DNA from: Streptomyces cyaneofuscatus
Lineage (GTDB): Bacteria; Actinomycetota; Actinomycetes; Streptomycetales; Streptomycetaceae
DNA length: 64,000 nt
NCBI RefSeq assembly: GCF_000718135.1
Contig: NZ_JOEM01000008.1
Span: 62,001-126,000 of the forward strand
Direction of reading: 5' to 3'
Shown: positions 16,320 to 26,502 of the stretch, piece by piece
How positions within the stretch are numbered: the first letter of the stretch is position 1
Layout: each line of letters starts with the position of its first letter
Program-made: the position numbers and the translations under genes
The notes under the pieces: model-generated
The model's input: the letters and a program-made list of their open reading frames with translations, nothing else
Database searches by the model: none
Told to the model about the DNA's origin: nothing

Positions 16320-16340
16320 AACGGGAATGGGATTCGTTTT
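16320..16340 (-). promoter_or_regulatory. Candidate Zur-type operator upstream of rpmG
   Basis: An AT-rich imperfect inverted repeat: AACGGGAAT (16320-16328), spacer GGG, ATTCGTTTT (16332-16340), with six of nine positions complementary. It is 38 bases upstream of the L33 ATG. The match to a Zur box is loose; the assignment rests mainly on the zinc-free ribosomal genes it precedes. Confidence 0.35.
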
Positions 16341-16410
16341 CGTTCTGATGGGGTAACGCAGCCCACCCCGTCGGCATTCCCGGGCCGGATCGCCCTGTTT
16401 CCAGCAGTCC

Positions 16411-17259
16411 TCAGGGCCGCGCCGGGCCCTTGTACGCTCCGTGCTCCACGGCCTCCGTGGCCGCAAGGAAGCGAGCCGCCTCCTTCTCCCCGGCGCGCCA
16501 GGACGGGCCGACCAGCCCGCTCCGTGCGACGAGCCGGAAGATCAGGGCTCGGATCAGCATCTGGCGCCAGCGGGGGTCGCCTCCCCCGCCGACGAGGAGG
16601 CCGGGGGCGGGCTCGTACCAGAGCAGGCCGTCGCCGATGATCACGGCCTCCGCGTAGAGGGGTGGCCGCCAGTAGGGGGAGAAGTCGATGACGACGGGGT
16701 CCTGACCCGGCGCGAAGAGCACATTGCCGGTGAGATCGCCGTGGACGATCTGCGCCGTCGCCTCCACGGGCCGCCGCAGGGACAGCAGGCGCGCGAAGGG
16801 CCCGGCGAGCTCCGGGACCACGACGGCTTCCTCCTCACCCCAGGCGACCCGGTCGGCCACCGCCCACGGGTGGGTCCGGCGGTCGAGGAAGGCGGGGCGG
16901 GGCAGCTCGCGCAGGGCGGCGTGGAAGGCACGGCCGGTGGCGACGACCCCGGGCCACCGCCTGCTGGGGCCGGGGCGGCCGTCGGTGAACTCGGCGGCCG
17001 TCCAGCCCTCGACCACGGCGTCCCCTCCGGCCGACCGCAGCGGCCGCGGCACACGGAAGCCGGCACCCCGGGGCAGCCGCTCGAAGACGGACGCGGCCCA
17101 CTCCGACTCACCCTCGGTTCCCTCCGCGGGTTTCAGGACGGCCCCGCCGACCCGCACGCTGCGCCCCTGCCCGCCGGTCAGCGGCTCGGGGATGCCGCGC
17201 ACACCGAAGGCGTCGAGGACGGACCGCGGGGGAAGGATGGCACTCGGCTGCTCGGGCAT
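16411..17259 (-). CDS. Phosphotransferase-fold protein (TIGR02569-like)
   Basis: 282 residues from ATG 17259 ([11 protein letters not shown]). Protein-kinase-like/aminoglycoside phosphotransferase fold: N-lobe [16 protein letters not shown], catalytic loop [12 protein letters not shown] (Asp and Asn of Brenner's motif) and metal-binding VVIDFSPYW. The closest family I can name is TIGR02569, actinobacterial proteins of unknown substrate. CAGGAT lies seven bases before the ATG, suggesting a leaderless start. It stands alone between the L33 gene and the PAS-PP2C gene. No resistance role is implied by the sequence. Confidence 0.7.
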   Translation of the reverse strand: MPEQPSAILPPRSVLDAFGVRGIPEPLTGGQGRSVRVGGAVLKPAEGTEGESEWAASVFERLPRGAGFRVPRPLRSAGGDAVVEGWTAAEFTDGRPGPSRRWPGVVATGRAFHAALRELPRPAFLDRRTHPWAVADRVAWGEEEAVVVPELAGPFARLLSLRRPVEATAQIVHGDLTGNVLFAPGQDPVVIDFSPYWRPPLYAEAVIIGDGLLWYEPAPGLLVGGGGDPRWRQMLIRALIFRLVARSGLVGPSWRAGEKEAARFLAATEAVEHGAYKGPARP

Positions 17260-17531
17260 GCGAGGCATCCTGCCGGGCGGCCCGGCCGCGCGCACGCGCA
17301 TTCCCCCTCAGCCCGTTCACCGCGTCCGCCTATGCCACGGGGAAGGGCCAACACCCCTCAACCGTACGCCCGTTCGGAGGCTCGCCCGCCCCGTGCAGCC
17401 GGTGGCATATGCCAGAAGCAACAACGCATCGAGTGTGGTCGAATCCCTTACGGGCCGCCGCAGCCTGTGCGACAGTCGAGAGCGGCCGCCCCCTGAGACC
17501 CGGCCGCACCGCGCCTGTATCGGAGTACGAG

Positions 17532-18956
17532 ATGCCGTCCCATCTGTTCGCGGACCGCCCCGCACCACAGCCCCCCGCGCATGATGCCGTCGACGCCTTG
17601 ATCCACCGTGCGCGCCGACTGCGCGGAGATGTGGAAGCCGTGGGGCGGAACACGGCGGTGAGCGACGAGGACGACCCCCAGGCACGCTGGCAGCGCGCCC
17701 TGTGCGACCTGGCCGTCCAGCATCTCGACAACCTCGACCAGCATCTGGGTCAGCTCAAGGCAGGCCCGCCGGGCCGGCGTTCGGCGGACCAGGACGACAG
17801 CGTGAGCGCGGACGGCGCATCGGCGGGCTCCTCGGCGAACCGGGTGGGCAGCGCCGAATGGAACCTCCTCACCGACGAGGTCAGCTGGTCGGAGGAGTTG
17901 TACGAGATCTTCGGCCGGCCTCCCGGTTCACCTCCCCTCTCCCTGGACGACCTGCCGTCCGTGCTGTTCCCCGACGACCAGCCGAAGCTGACCTCCATGG
18001 TGACGGGCTGCCTGGTGGACGGGCAGCCGATGGACGGGGAGTTCCGGATCGTGCGCCCCGACGGCCAGGTGCGCACGCTGCACATGACGGGCGAACCGGT
18101 CCTCGACTCCGAGGGCTGCACCGCCTCCATGTGGGCCGTGCTCCGGGACATCGGCGAGCTGCGCCGCGGCGAGGAGACCGTCAGCCGGAACCAGGACTCG
18201 GCCCGGCGCGACGAGCCCGTCGAGCGCCCGCGGCACCGGACGGCCGTGGATGTCCAGGAGACCGTGCTGCCCCCGTGGCGCGGTTCGCTCCTCCTTCCGG
18301 CCGGGGGGCCCGGCGCCCTCGACATCGCCGCCCACCACCTCCCCTCCGCAGCCGGCGGCCTCATCGGCGGCGACTGGTACGACGCGATGGAGCTGCCGGA
18401 CGGCCGGACCCTGCTGAGCGTCGGCGACCTGTCCGGGCACGGCCTTCCCGCCACCTCGGCCCTGGCCATGATGCTCGGCGCGCTGCGCGGCATGGCCGTC
18501 GCCGGTATCGAGCCGGGCGCCCTGATGGGCCACCTCGACCACCTCCTCGAAACATCGGTGCGGCCCGCCCTGGGCAGCGCGCTGTGCTGCCGCTTCGACC
18601 CGGCGACCGGCCTCCTCTCCTGGGCACAGGCGGGACACCCCGCGCCCCTGCTCTTCCGCGGCGGAACGGGGCGCCGACTGCCGCCCCCCGAGGGGGCGTT
18701 GCTCGGTGCCGCATCCCGGATCGCCTACGAGCAGGACGAGGTGCGTCTGCTCCCCGGCGACGTACTCGTGCTGCACACGGACGGCCTGACGCGGCGCAGC
18801 GACCGGGGTGCGGGCCCGGAGCGGCTGCTCGCCCTCGCCCCCCGGTTCGCCCAGGCCCGTGACGCACAGGAGTGCGTGCGGGGCATGGTCGAGGAGTTCG
18901 GCGGGACCGAGCGCCTGGACGACGCGTGTGTGCTGGTCGCCCGGATCGGGGCGTGA
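17532..18956 (+). CDS. PAS domain plus PP2C (SpoIIE-like) serine phosphatase
   Basis: 474 residues from ATG 17532, ten bases after GGAG. A helical N-terminus (about 10-70; QARWQRALCDLAVQHLDNLDQHL) is followed by a PAS domain (about 105-215; EWNLLTDEVSWSEELYEIFG, then GEFRIVRPDGQVRTLHMTGEPV) and a PP2C phosphatase (about 250-474) with all metal Asp motifs: GGDWYDA, VGDLSGHG, LHTDGL and DDACVLVA. Such proteins dephosphorylate anti-sigma antagonists (STAS proteins), releasing partner switches in response to a PAS signal. The only STAS gene in the window is at 39683, too far to pair by location. Confidence 0.9.
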   Translation: MPSHLFADRPAPQPPAHDAVDALIHRARRLRGDVEAVGRNTAVSDEDDPQARWQRALCDLAVQHLDNLDQHLGQLKAGPPGRRSADQDDSVSADGASAGSSANRVGSAEWNLLTDEVSWSEELYEIFGRPPGSPPLSLDDLPSVLFPDDQPKLTSMVTGCLVDGQPMDGEFRIVRPDGQVRTLHMTGEPVLDSEGCTASMWAVLRDIGELRRGEETVSRNQDSARRDEPVERPRHRTAVDVQETVLPPWRGSLLLPAGGPGALDIAAHHLPSAAGGLIGGDWYDAMELPDGRTLLSVGDLSGHGLPATSALAMMLGALRGMAVAGIEPGALMGHLDHLLETSVRPALGSALCCRFDPATGLLSWAQAGHPAPLLFRGGTGRRLPPPEGALLGAASRIAYEQDEVRLLPGDVLVLHTDGLTRRSDRGAGPERLLALAPRFAQARDAQECVRGMVEEFGGTERLDDACVLVARIGA

Positions 18957-19049
18957 GGGAGCGCGGGACCGGTGTTCAGGACTGCCGGGGCGTCATGACG
19001 GTGGGCGCGCGCGGCGGTTACGGCCTCCGCCGGCGGGCACGTACGGGGA

Positions 19050-20546
19050 TCAGGCCTGCGTACCCCTGGACTTGTGGGCGACCGGGCTCTGCGGCAACGA
19101 GAGCTCGATCTGCTCGCGGAGGTCCTGGATCTTGGCGTATCCCGCGAACTGACCGGTGAGGCGGTACATTTCGCGCAGCCGGTCCCAGGTGCGGTGCGAG
19201 GAAGTCTCCCCCATCGACACCAGGGCGAGCCGGGCGTACCGGTCGGCCTGTTCGGGATCGTTGGCGATGAAGAGGGCCGAGGCGAGCGAGATGTAGTCGA
19301 AGATCTTCGAGCGCTGCCGCCCGTTGACCCGCAGATCCAGGGCCTGTTTGGCGTGGCGCTGGGCGATCGACGCGGCGGCCGGGTCGTGCTCGGCCAGGGT
19401 GCGGAACGCCAGGGCCTGCATGCCGTGCAGGTCGGCCTCGTCGAACATCTGCATCCAGCTCGGCGCCGGTACGTCGCCCTTGTCCGAGACGAAGAGCTCC
19501 TCCGCCTCGCCGAGGGTGCGCCGCATGGCCTGACCCTTGCCCATCGCCGCCTGTGCCCAGGCCTCGATGGTGCGCAGCATCGCCTGCGTACGGGGCAGGG
19601 TCTCGTCGCCCGAGCCGGATTTCGCCAGCTTCATCAGGTCGAGGGCGTCGTCGGGGCGGCCCAGGTGGACCATCTGGCGTGCGGCGCGGGAGAGCGCCTC
19701 ACCGGCGCGCGGCCGGTCGCCGCTCTCCCTGGCCGCGTGGGCGGCGATGACGAAGTACTTCTGGGCGGTGGGTTCGAGGCCGACGTCGTGGGACATCCAC
19801 CCCGCGAGTACGGCGAGGTTGGCGGCGACGCCCCACAGGCGGCGCTGGAGATGGTCGGGGTGGCGGTAGGCGAGCATGCCGCCCACCTCGTTGAGCTGGC
19901 CCACGACGGCCTTGCGCTGGAGGCCGCCGCCACGGGAGGCGTCCCAGGCGCGGAACACCTCGACCGAGTGCTCCAGGGCCTCGATCTCCTCGGAGCCCAC
20001 GGGCGCGGCCTCGTACCGGTCGAAACCGGCGGGGTCGGCGTGCTGGGGATCGTTGGCGCGTGGCGCGTCGGCCGCGGAAGCGGGGCTGCTGCGCAGCCAG
20101 TCGTACATGGGGCCGGCGATGGTTGAGCCGGCGGCGAGCGCGGCGCCCGCGCCCACCATGCCGCGTCGGTTGAGCATGAGGTCCATTCCCGTGAATTCGG
20201 TGAGGACCGCTGCCGTCCGTTCGGGCGCCCACGGCAGTTGATCGGGGTCGTGTTCCTTCCCCGCGTCACGCCGTTTCCCCACACGCCCGCGCCGGCCGAA
20301 CCCGAGGTCCTCGATGGTCACGACACGGCCGAGCCGCTCGGTGAACAGGGCTGCCAGCACTTCGGGCACGGGATCACGGGGGGACTCCCCCATGTCGATC
20401 CAGCGCCTGACCCGCGAGGTGTCGGTGGCCAGCTGCGGGTGGCCCATGGCCGCCGCCTGCCGGTTCACCATTCTCGCGAGTTCGCCCTTGGACCAGCCGG
20501 CCAGGCCGAACAGGTCAGAAAGGCGGGTGTTGGGTTCTCCGGTCAC
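19050..20546 (-). CDS. NsdA-like sporulation regulator with helix-turn-helix and TPR domains
   Basis: 498 residues from GTG 20546, which is preceded by GGGGG. The N-terminus has a helix-turn-helix-type domain (LSDLFGLAGWSKGELARMVNRQAAAMGHPQ, then DTSRVRRWIDMGESPRDPVPEVLAALF). A hydrophobic or linker segment follows, and the C-terminal half is TPR-like (AVVGQLNEVGGMLAY, REMYRLTGQFAGYAKI). This arrangement and the RVRRWIDMGE motif match NsdA and its paralogues, negative regulators of sporulation and antibiotic production in Streptomyces coelicolor. Which paralogue this is cannot be decided here. Divergent from the phosphotransferase gene at 20777. Confidence 0.8.
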   Translation of the reverse strand: MTGEPNTRLSDLFGLAGWSKGELARMVNRQAAAMGHPQLATDTSRVRRWIDMGESPRDPVPEVLAALFTERLGRVVTIEDLGFGRRGRVGKRRDAGKEHDPDQLPWAPERTAAVLTEFTGMDLMLNRRGMVGAGAALAAGSTIAGPMYDWLRSSPASAADAPRANDPQHADPAGFDRYEAAPVGSEEIEALEHSVEVFRAWDASRGGGLQRKAVVGQLNEVGGMLAYRHPDHLQRRLWGVAANLAVLAGWMSHDVGLEPTAQKYFVIAAHAARESGDRPRAGEALSRAARQMVHLGRPDDALDLMKLAKSGSGDETLPRTQAMLRTIEAWAQAAMGKGQAMRRTLGEAEELFVSDKGDVPAPSWMQMFDEADLHGMQALAFRTLAEHDPAAASIAQRHAKQALDLRVNGRQRSKIFDYISLASALFIANDPEQADRYARLALVSMGETSSHRTWDRLREMYRLTGQFAGYAKIQDLREQIELSLPQSPVAHKSRGTQA

Positions 20547-20607
20547 GTCAAGCCCCCAGGTTCTCGGCTGACTTGACACTAACCCCCTGTCAGATGCGCT
20601 GTGACTA

Positions 20608-20637
20608 TTCGCCAGGGTTCGCCAGGGTCCGCCAGAT
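20608..20637. repeat. Three tandem 10-bp repeats in a divergent promoter region
   Basis: TTCGCCAGGG at 20608-20617 and 20618-20627, then TCCGCCAGAT at 20628-20637. One helical turn per unit places all copies on the same DNA face, between the NsdA-like gene and the phosphotransferase gene. For the NsdA-like gene, GTCACA and TAGTGT (minus strand, 18 bp apart) may form the promoter next to it. Confidence 0.6.
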
Positions 20638-20776
20638 GGTCTGCCACCCGTGACCCGGTGTCAGGTAGGAAAGCGCCACCCCGCCCGGCAGCCCAGGTAC
20701 TCCCCAGGGTGCCGAACGGCCGTCGGCCGGGTTGGCGCACGTAACTTGTCGGCGCACGAAGGGATCTGTCTCGCCC

Positions 20777-21913
20777 ATGTACACAGCATCGTCCTCCGTG
20801 TCCGCCCCGCCCCGGCCGCTCCGTCCCATGGGGACGGGCGGCGGGCCGTATCTCGCCCCCCACGCCGGTGCGCCGGCGCAGGGTCTGGGCCGGACCCGGC
20901 GGGCGGCGGGACCGGGTGCCGGACCTCTCAGCGGACGCATCGACCTCTCCGGGCCGCAGGGCGCGCAGGTGCGGATGGCCATCGCCTCCGTGCAGCGCAT
21001 CTGCCCCGAGTTCAACCCGGTCCAGGTGCTGCGGCGCAGCGGCCGTTCGGTCCTGATCGTGGGCACCACCGGGCGGGCCACCGCCGTGGCGAAGTGTTTA
21101 CTGGACCACTCCCCCGCCTGGACCGAGCGGTTCCAGCACGAAATAGCGGCGTACCGCGCGTTCGTCCGGCACCGGCCCCCGGTTCGGGTGCCCCGGCTGA
21201 TCGCGGCGGACCCGGAGAACTGCACGCTGGTGATCGAGCGGATGCCCGGCCGGGTGGCCGCGTTGACCCGACACCCGGCGGAGGCGCCGCCGCGGGCCGA
21301 CATCCGTGCGGCGCTCGGTGCGATCGCCCGGGTGAACGCCTGGCGGCCGCCGCCCGGGCTGTTCGAGGCGCCGCTGGACTACGCCTCGCGCATCTCCCGC
21401 TACCACGAGCTCGGCCTGTTCACCGACCGTGACCTGGGTGACCTGCAGAAGCTGCTGCACGGTCTGGCCCAGGCGGGCGGCCGCCAGGGCATGGGCCAGT
21501 TCTGCCACGGGGACGCGCTGCTCTCCAACATCCTGCTGTCCCCGACCGGGCCGGTGCTGGTCGACTGGGAGCACGCGGGCTGGTATCTGCCGGGCTACGA
21601 CCTGGCGACCCTGTGGGCGGTGCTCGGTGACGCCCCGGTGGCGCGACGCCAGATCAGCCAGCTGGCGCAGGCCAGGGGGCCGGCCGCGCGGGACGCGTTC
21701 CTGGTGAACCTGATGCTCGTCCTGACCCGGGAGATCCGTAACTACGAGACGGCCGTGCAGCGCACCATGCGCGAGGCGCCCCCCGCGGGCGCGGGCCAGG
21801 ACCGGCCGGGGGCGCTCTCCTCGGGCGAGGAGCAGCGGCTGCTGCTGCGCAGGCTGCACGACGACTGCGCGATGGCGCGGCGGGCGGTGCGGGCGGCGGT
21901 CGGGACGCGCTGA
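20777..21913 (+). CDS. Phosphotransferase-fold protein with a TTA codon
   Basis: 378 residues from ATG 20777 ([14 protein letters not shown]). A disordered Pro/Gly-rich N-terminus of about 65 residues precedes an aminoglycoside-phosphotransferase/choline-kinase fold: [20 protein letters not shown], catalytic loop [13 protein letters not shown], and metal site [11 protein letters not shown]. Leu108 is encoded by TTA (21098-21100), the rare codon read by the bldA tRNA, so expression may be limited to late growth. Divergent from an NsdA-like developmental regulator, 231 bp away. Substrate unknown. A perfect 23-bp hairpin closes the transcript. Confidence 0.78.
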   Translation: MYTASSSVSAPPRPLRPMGTGGGPYLAPHAGAPAQGLGRTRRAAGPGAGPLSGRIDLSGPQGAQVRMAIASVQRICPEFNPVQVLRRSGRSVLIVGTTGRATAVAKCLLDHSPAWTERFQHEIAAYRAFVRHRPPVRVPRLIAADPENCTLVIERMPGRVAALTRHPAEAPPRADIRAALGAIARVNAWRPPPGLFEAPLDYASRISRYHELGLFTDRDLGDLQKLLHGLAQAGGRQGMGQFCHGDALLSNILLSPTGPVLVDWEHAGWYLPGYDLATLWAVLGDAPVARRQISQLAQARGPAARDAFLVNLMLVLTREIRNYETAVQRTMREAPPAGAGQDRPGALSSGEEQRLLLRRLHDDCAMARRAVRAAVGTR

Positions 21914-21948
21914 TCGCGCACGCGTGATCAGCGCTGCCGACGCGGCCG

Positions 21949-21999
21949 CGTGGGTCTTCGGGGGAAGGCGGGTGGGCCGCCTTCCCCCGAAGACCCACG
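21949..21999 (+). terminator. Perfect 23-bp hairpin after the phosphotransferase gene
   Basis: Arms 21949-21971 and 21977-21999 pair without mismatch around a five-base loop (GTGGG), 35 bases after the stop. It is one of the strongest stems in the window. Confidence 0.85.
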
Positions 22000-22023
22000 A
22001 CGAAGAAACCACTGTGTAAAGGG

Positions 22024-22072
22024 AGCGCGCTGCGCGACCGGTGCCGACACACCGGTCCCGCAGCGCGCTTTT
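22024..22072 (+). terminator. Second terminator with T-run, no gene of its own
   Basis: A 20-bp stem with one C/C mismatch (22024-22043 with 22050-22069), loop CCGACA, followed by a short T-run. It is separated from the preceding hairpin by only 24 bases, with no open frame between them. Confidence 0.75.
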
Positions 22073-22235
22073 CCGCGTTCCGCCCTGCGTGACAGGGCAC
22101 TGACTCTGCGGCATCTCGATGCCCGCCCCGGGTGAGGCGCGCCACGAGACCCACGTCACCTACGAACCGCGATAGTGGGTGCGAGCCCTCCCCCACGGCG
22201 TCGCGAAACACCTGAAACGGGTATTCCCCTCATTC

Positions 22236-22260
22236 TACTACGAGGGGTAGTAAATAGGGT
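22236..22260 (+). promoter_or_regulatory. Operator-like palindrome and -10 box ahead of the transglycosylase gene
   Basis: TACTAC (22236-22241), spacer GAGGG, GTAGTA (22247-22252), directly followed by TAGGGT (22255-22260) as a candidate -10 box. It is AT-rich relative to its surroundings. A start point near 22267 would give a leader of about 150 bases. The gap 22073-22235 shows no other feature I can support. Confidence 0.45.
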
Positions 22261-22276
22261 CATTGCCTCCTGTCCA

Positions 22277-22382
22277 GGTGGCCGTTAACCATGGATCCCG
22301 GCAAGCACCGAGACCGAGCCTGCGACGAGCGCCCCCGGCGGTCGGCAGCCGATCCCCCTCGGTCTCTGCTCACGCGGCCACC
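22277..22382 (+). promoter_or_regulatory. Nested-helix 5' leader RNA of the transglycosylase gene
   Basis: Three perfectly paired, nested helices: GGTGGCCG (22277-22284) with CGGCCACC (22375-22382); GAGACCGAG (22310-22318) with CTCGGTCTC (22358-22366); and an inner hairpin GTCGGC-A-GCCGAT (22341-22353). The outer helix ends 37 bases before the ATG. Cell-wall hydrolase genes in streptomycetes are known to carry ydaO-type (cyclic di-AMP) leaders. I cannot confirm the conserved ydaO core here, so the class is left open. Confidence 0.55.
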
Positions 22383-22419
22383 GGCCGCAGACCCCGTCCC
22401 CAAAAGGAAGAGCTCACGC

Positions 22420-23133
22420 ATGCCCCGCACCATCCGCATCACCCGCTCCCACAAGCTCGCCACCGCCGTGCTCGTCGCGGCCGGTTCCGTCACGGCCATC
22501 GCCGCGACCGGCGGGCAGAGCGACGCACAGCCCGCCGCGGCCAGGACCTCCATCGCCGCGGAGAAGGTCGCCGGTGTCTCCACGGCGAAGGAAGCCGTGG
22601 CCAAGAAGGCCGCCCAGGAGACCGCCGCGAAGAAGGCCGCCGCCGACGCGGCCGCCGCGAAGAAGGCCGTGGCGGAGCGCAAGGCCACCGCGGAGAAGGC
22701 TGTGGCCGACCGTAAGGCCGAGGCGAAGAAGTCCGCCGAGAAGGCGCGCTCCGAGAAGCAGGCGGCCAACCGCTCCACCGAGCGCAAGGCCGTCGCCGCA
22801 CCCAAGCAGTACAAGAACAACCTCGACGGCTGGATACGCGAGTCGCTCGACATCATGAAGAAGAAGAACATCCCCGGCTCCTACGAGGGGCTGCACCGCA
22901 ACATCATGCGTGAGTCCAGCGGCAACCCGAACGCCATCAACGACTGGGACGTCAACGCGCAGAACGGCATTCCCTCCAAGGGCCTGCTCCAGGTGATCCA
23001 GCCGACCTTCGACGCCTACCACGTCAACGGCACCCCGAAGAAGCTCACCGACCCGGTCGCCAACATCACCGCCGCCGCCAACTACGCCGCGGACAAGTAC
23101 GGCTCGATCGACAACGTCGACTCCGCGTACTGA
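22420..23133 (+). CDS. Secreted lytic transglycosylase (SLT domain) with Ala/Lys coiled segment
   Basis: 237 residues from ATG 22420, ten bases after AAGGAAG. Signal peptide about 1-35 (HKLATAVLVAAGSVTAIAATGG). Residues about 45-125 form a long Ala/Lys/Glu-rich helical region (repeated AAKKA, AEKA, ERKA), probably a coiled coil or wall-spanning spacer. The C-terminal SLT lysozyme-like domain has the catalytic Glu in IMRESSGNPNAIN, then GIPSKGLLQVIQPTFDAYH and NYAADKYGS. It cleaves peptidoglycan glycan strands. Its closest role by analogy is with the Swl/Rpf wall hydrolases acting in germination and sporulation. Confidence 0.88.
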   Translation: MPRTIRITRSHKLATAVLVAAGSVTAIAATGGQSDAQPAAARTSIAAEKVAGVSTAKEAVAKKAAQETAAKKAAADAAAAKKAVAERKATAEKAVADRKAEAKKSAEKARSEKQAANRSTERKAVAAPKQYKNNLDGWIRESLDIMKKKNIPGSYEGLHRNIMRESSGNPNAINDWDVNAQNGIPSKGLLQVIQPTFDAYHVNGTPKKLTDPVANITAAANYAADKYGSIDNVDSAY

Positions 23134-23176
23134 GACCTGGCGTACGGAGACCTGGCGTACTGAGGCGCCGCGCTGA

Positions 23177-25576
<2,400 letters not shown>

Positions 25577-25589
25577 CCCCGCCGCCGCA

Positions 25590-25642
25590 GCATCCGGCCC
25601 CGGCCCGTCGCGTGAACCTCACGACGGGCCGGGGCCGGATGC
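25590..25642 (+). terminator. Perfect 21-bp hairpin after geosmin synthase, with repeated arm sequence
   Basis: Arms 25590-25610 and 25622-25642, loop 11 bases, 14 bases after the stop. The arm end GGCCGGATGC is repeated downstream at 25648-25657 and 25669-25678, giving three copies in 46 bp. Confidence 0.8.
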
Positions 25643-25683
25643 GCTGAGGCCGGATGCACAGGGGCCCGGGCCGGATGCACACG

Positions 25684-25713
25684 ATAGGCCTCCCGCATAT
25701 GCGGGAGGCCTAT
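25684..25713. terminator. Perfect 30-bp palindrome between convergent genes
   Basis: 25684-25698 is the exact reverse complement of 25699-25713, with no spacer. It ends 12 bases before the stop of the opposing gene at 25725 and follows the geosmin synthase hairpin, so a bidirectional terminator is likely. Confidence 0.75.
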
Positions 25714-25724
25714 GCAGTGACGTT

Positions 25725-26225
25725 TCAGCCCTGCTGGAACAGCTCTGCCGGAAGGGGCTTGAGGAGGGTGTACAGGTCGTCGGTGATGGGCCGGTCCCAG
25801 CTGGCGATGGTCACGAGCACTCCGTCGCTGCGGTCGAACTGGACGCAGGAGATCCGGCTCTCCGAGAGCTTCACCCGGCGGACGATCAGCAGGTTGTCGC
25901 CCTGCATCACGGGGACGTCCTCGCTGCTGACGACCTCGATCGGCTCGTCGTTCTCCAGGGCCAGCAGCAGCTGCGCGACCTCGAAGGGAACCTGGCCGTC
26001 CTCGGTCTCGCGGGCGGGCGAACCGGCCGGGAGATTACCGATGATCATGGCCGGGCCACGGCCGCCGTACAGGTCGTACCGGAGGAAGACGCCCTGACAG
26101 CTGCCGTCGGGGGCGGGGAGCAGACCGGCGCCGAGGTTGCCGGGCCAGTCCCCCGGGTCCATGGCCAGGACATCGAAGTCCGGGCCCGCGGGTGTTGCGG
26201 CGCTACGGCGGCGGAGGAAGGACAT
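25725..26225 (-). CDS. Conserved hypothetical protein
   Basis: 166 residues, cytosolic, acidic, alpha/beta. Recognisable stretches are DFDVLAMDPGDWPGNLGAGLLPAPDG, VFLRYDLYGGRGPAMIIGNLP, LLLALENDEPIEVVSS and VLVTIASWDRPITDDLYTLLKPLP. I do not recognise a named family with confidence; it looks like an actinobacterial conserved protein. TAACAT lies six bases before the ATG with no ribosome site, so the transcript is probably leaderless. Convergent with geosmin synthase. Confidence 0.7.
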   Translation of the reverse strand: MSFLRRRSAATPAGPDFDVLAMDPGDWPGNLGAGLLPAPDGSCQGVFLRYDLYGGRGPAMIIGNLPAGSPARETEDGQVPFEVAQLLLALENDEPIEVVSSEDVPVMQGDNLLIVRRVKLSESRISCVQFDRSDGVLVTIASWDRPITDDLYTLLKPLPAELFQQG

Positions 26226-26231
26226 GCTGCC

Positions 26232-26237
26232 ATGTTA
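26232..26237 (-). promoter_or_regulatory. TAACAT -10 box of a leaderless gene
   Basis: On the minus strand TAACAT (26237-26232) is followed by six bases and then ATG (26225-26223). No ribosome site lies between them and no clear -35 box is visible. Confidence 0.5.
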
Positions 26238-26449
26238 CGTGGCCCGGCTCACGTTGCGGAGCCGGGCCCGGGACGGAACACCGCCCCGCCGCATCGGCCC
26301 TCCGCCCGCCGGCGGGAAGCACGAGCGGCACCCCGGCGCAGACTCTTCCGCGTGGAATCGGAGCAAGTTCGCCCGCGACGAGGCCCCATGCCGCATACCG
26401 TTGGATCACCGCCGTGCCCCGTCCGTCGCGGCAGCGGCGCGTACGGGAA

Positions 26450-26489
26450 CGGCGATACGCCGGACAGCACGGGTACGGCGATACGCCGG
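26450..26489. repeat. Two copies of a 14-bp inverted-repeat element upstream of a hypothetical gene
   Basis: CGGCGATACGCCGG occurs at 26450-26463 and 26476-26489, 26 bp apart. Each copy is itself a palindrome (CGGCG-ATA-CGCCG). The second copy ends 13 bases before the ATG at 26503. Confidence 0.75.
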
Positions 26490-26502
26490 GAGAGAGGACA
26501 GG

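Noticed and set aside
22261..22419. Calling the transglycosylase leader a ydaO riboswitch outright
   Set aside because: The helices are clear, but I cannot identify the conserved ydaO core by eye, so the class is left open.
26450..26489. Repeats as a CRISPR remnant
   Set aside because: Only two palindromic copies, no spacers of standard size and no cas gene.
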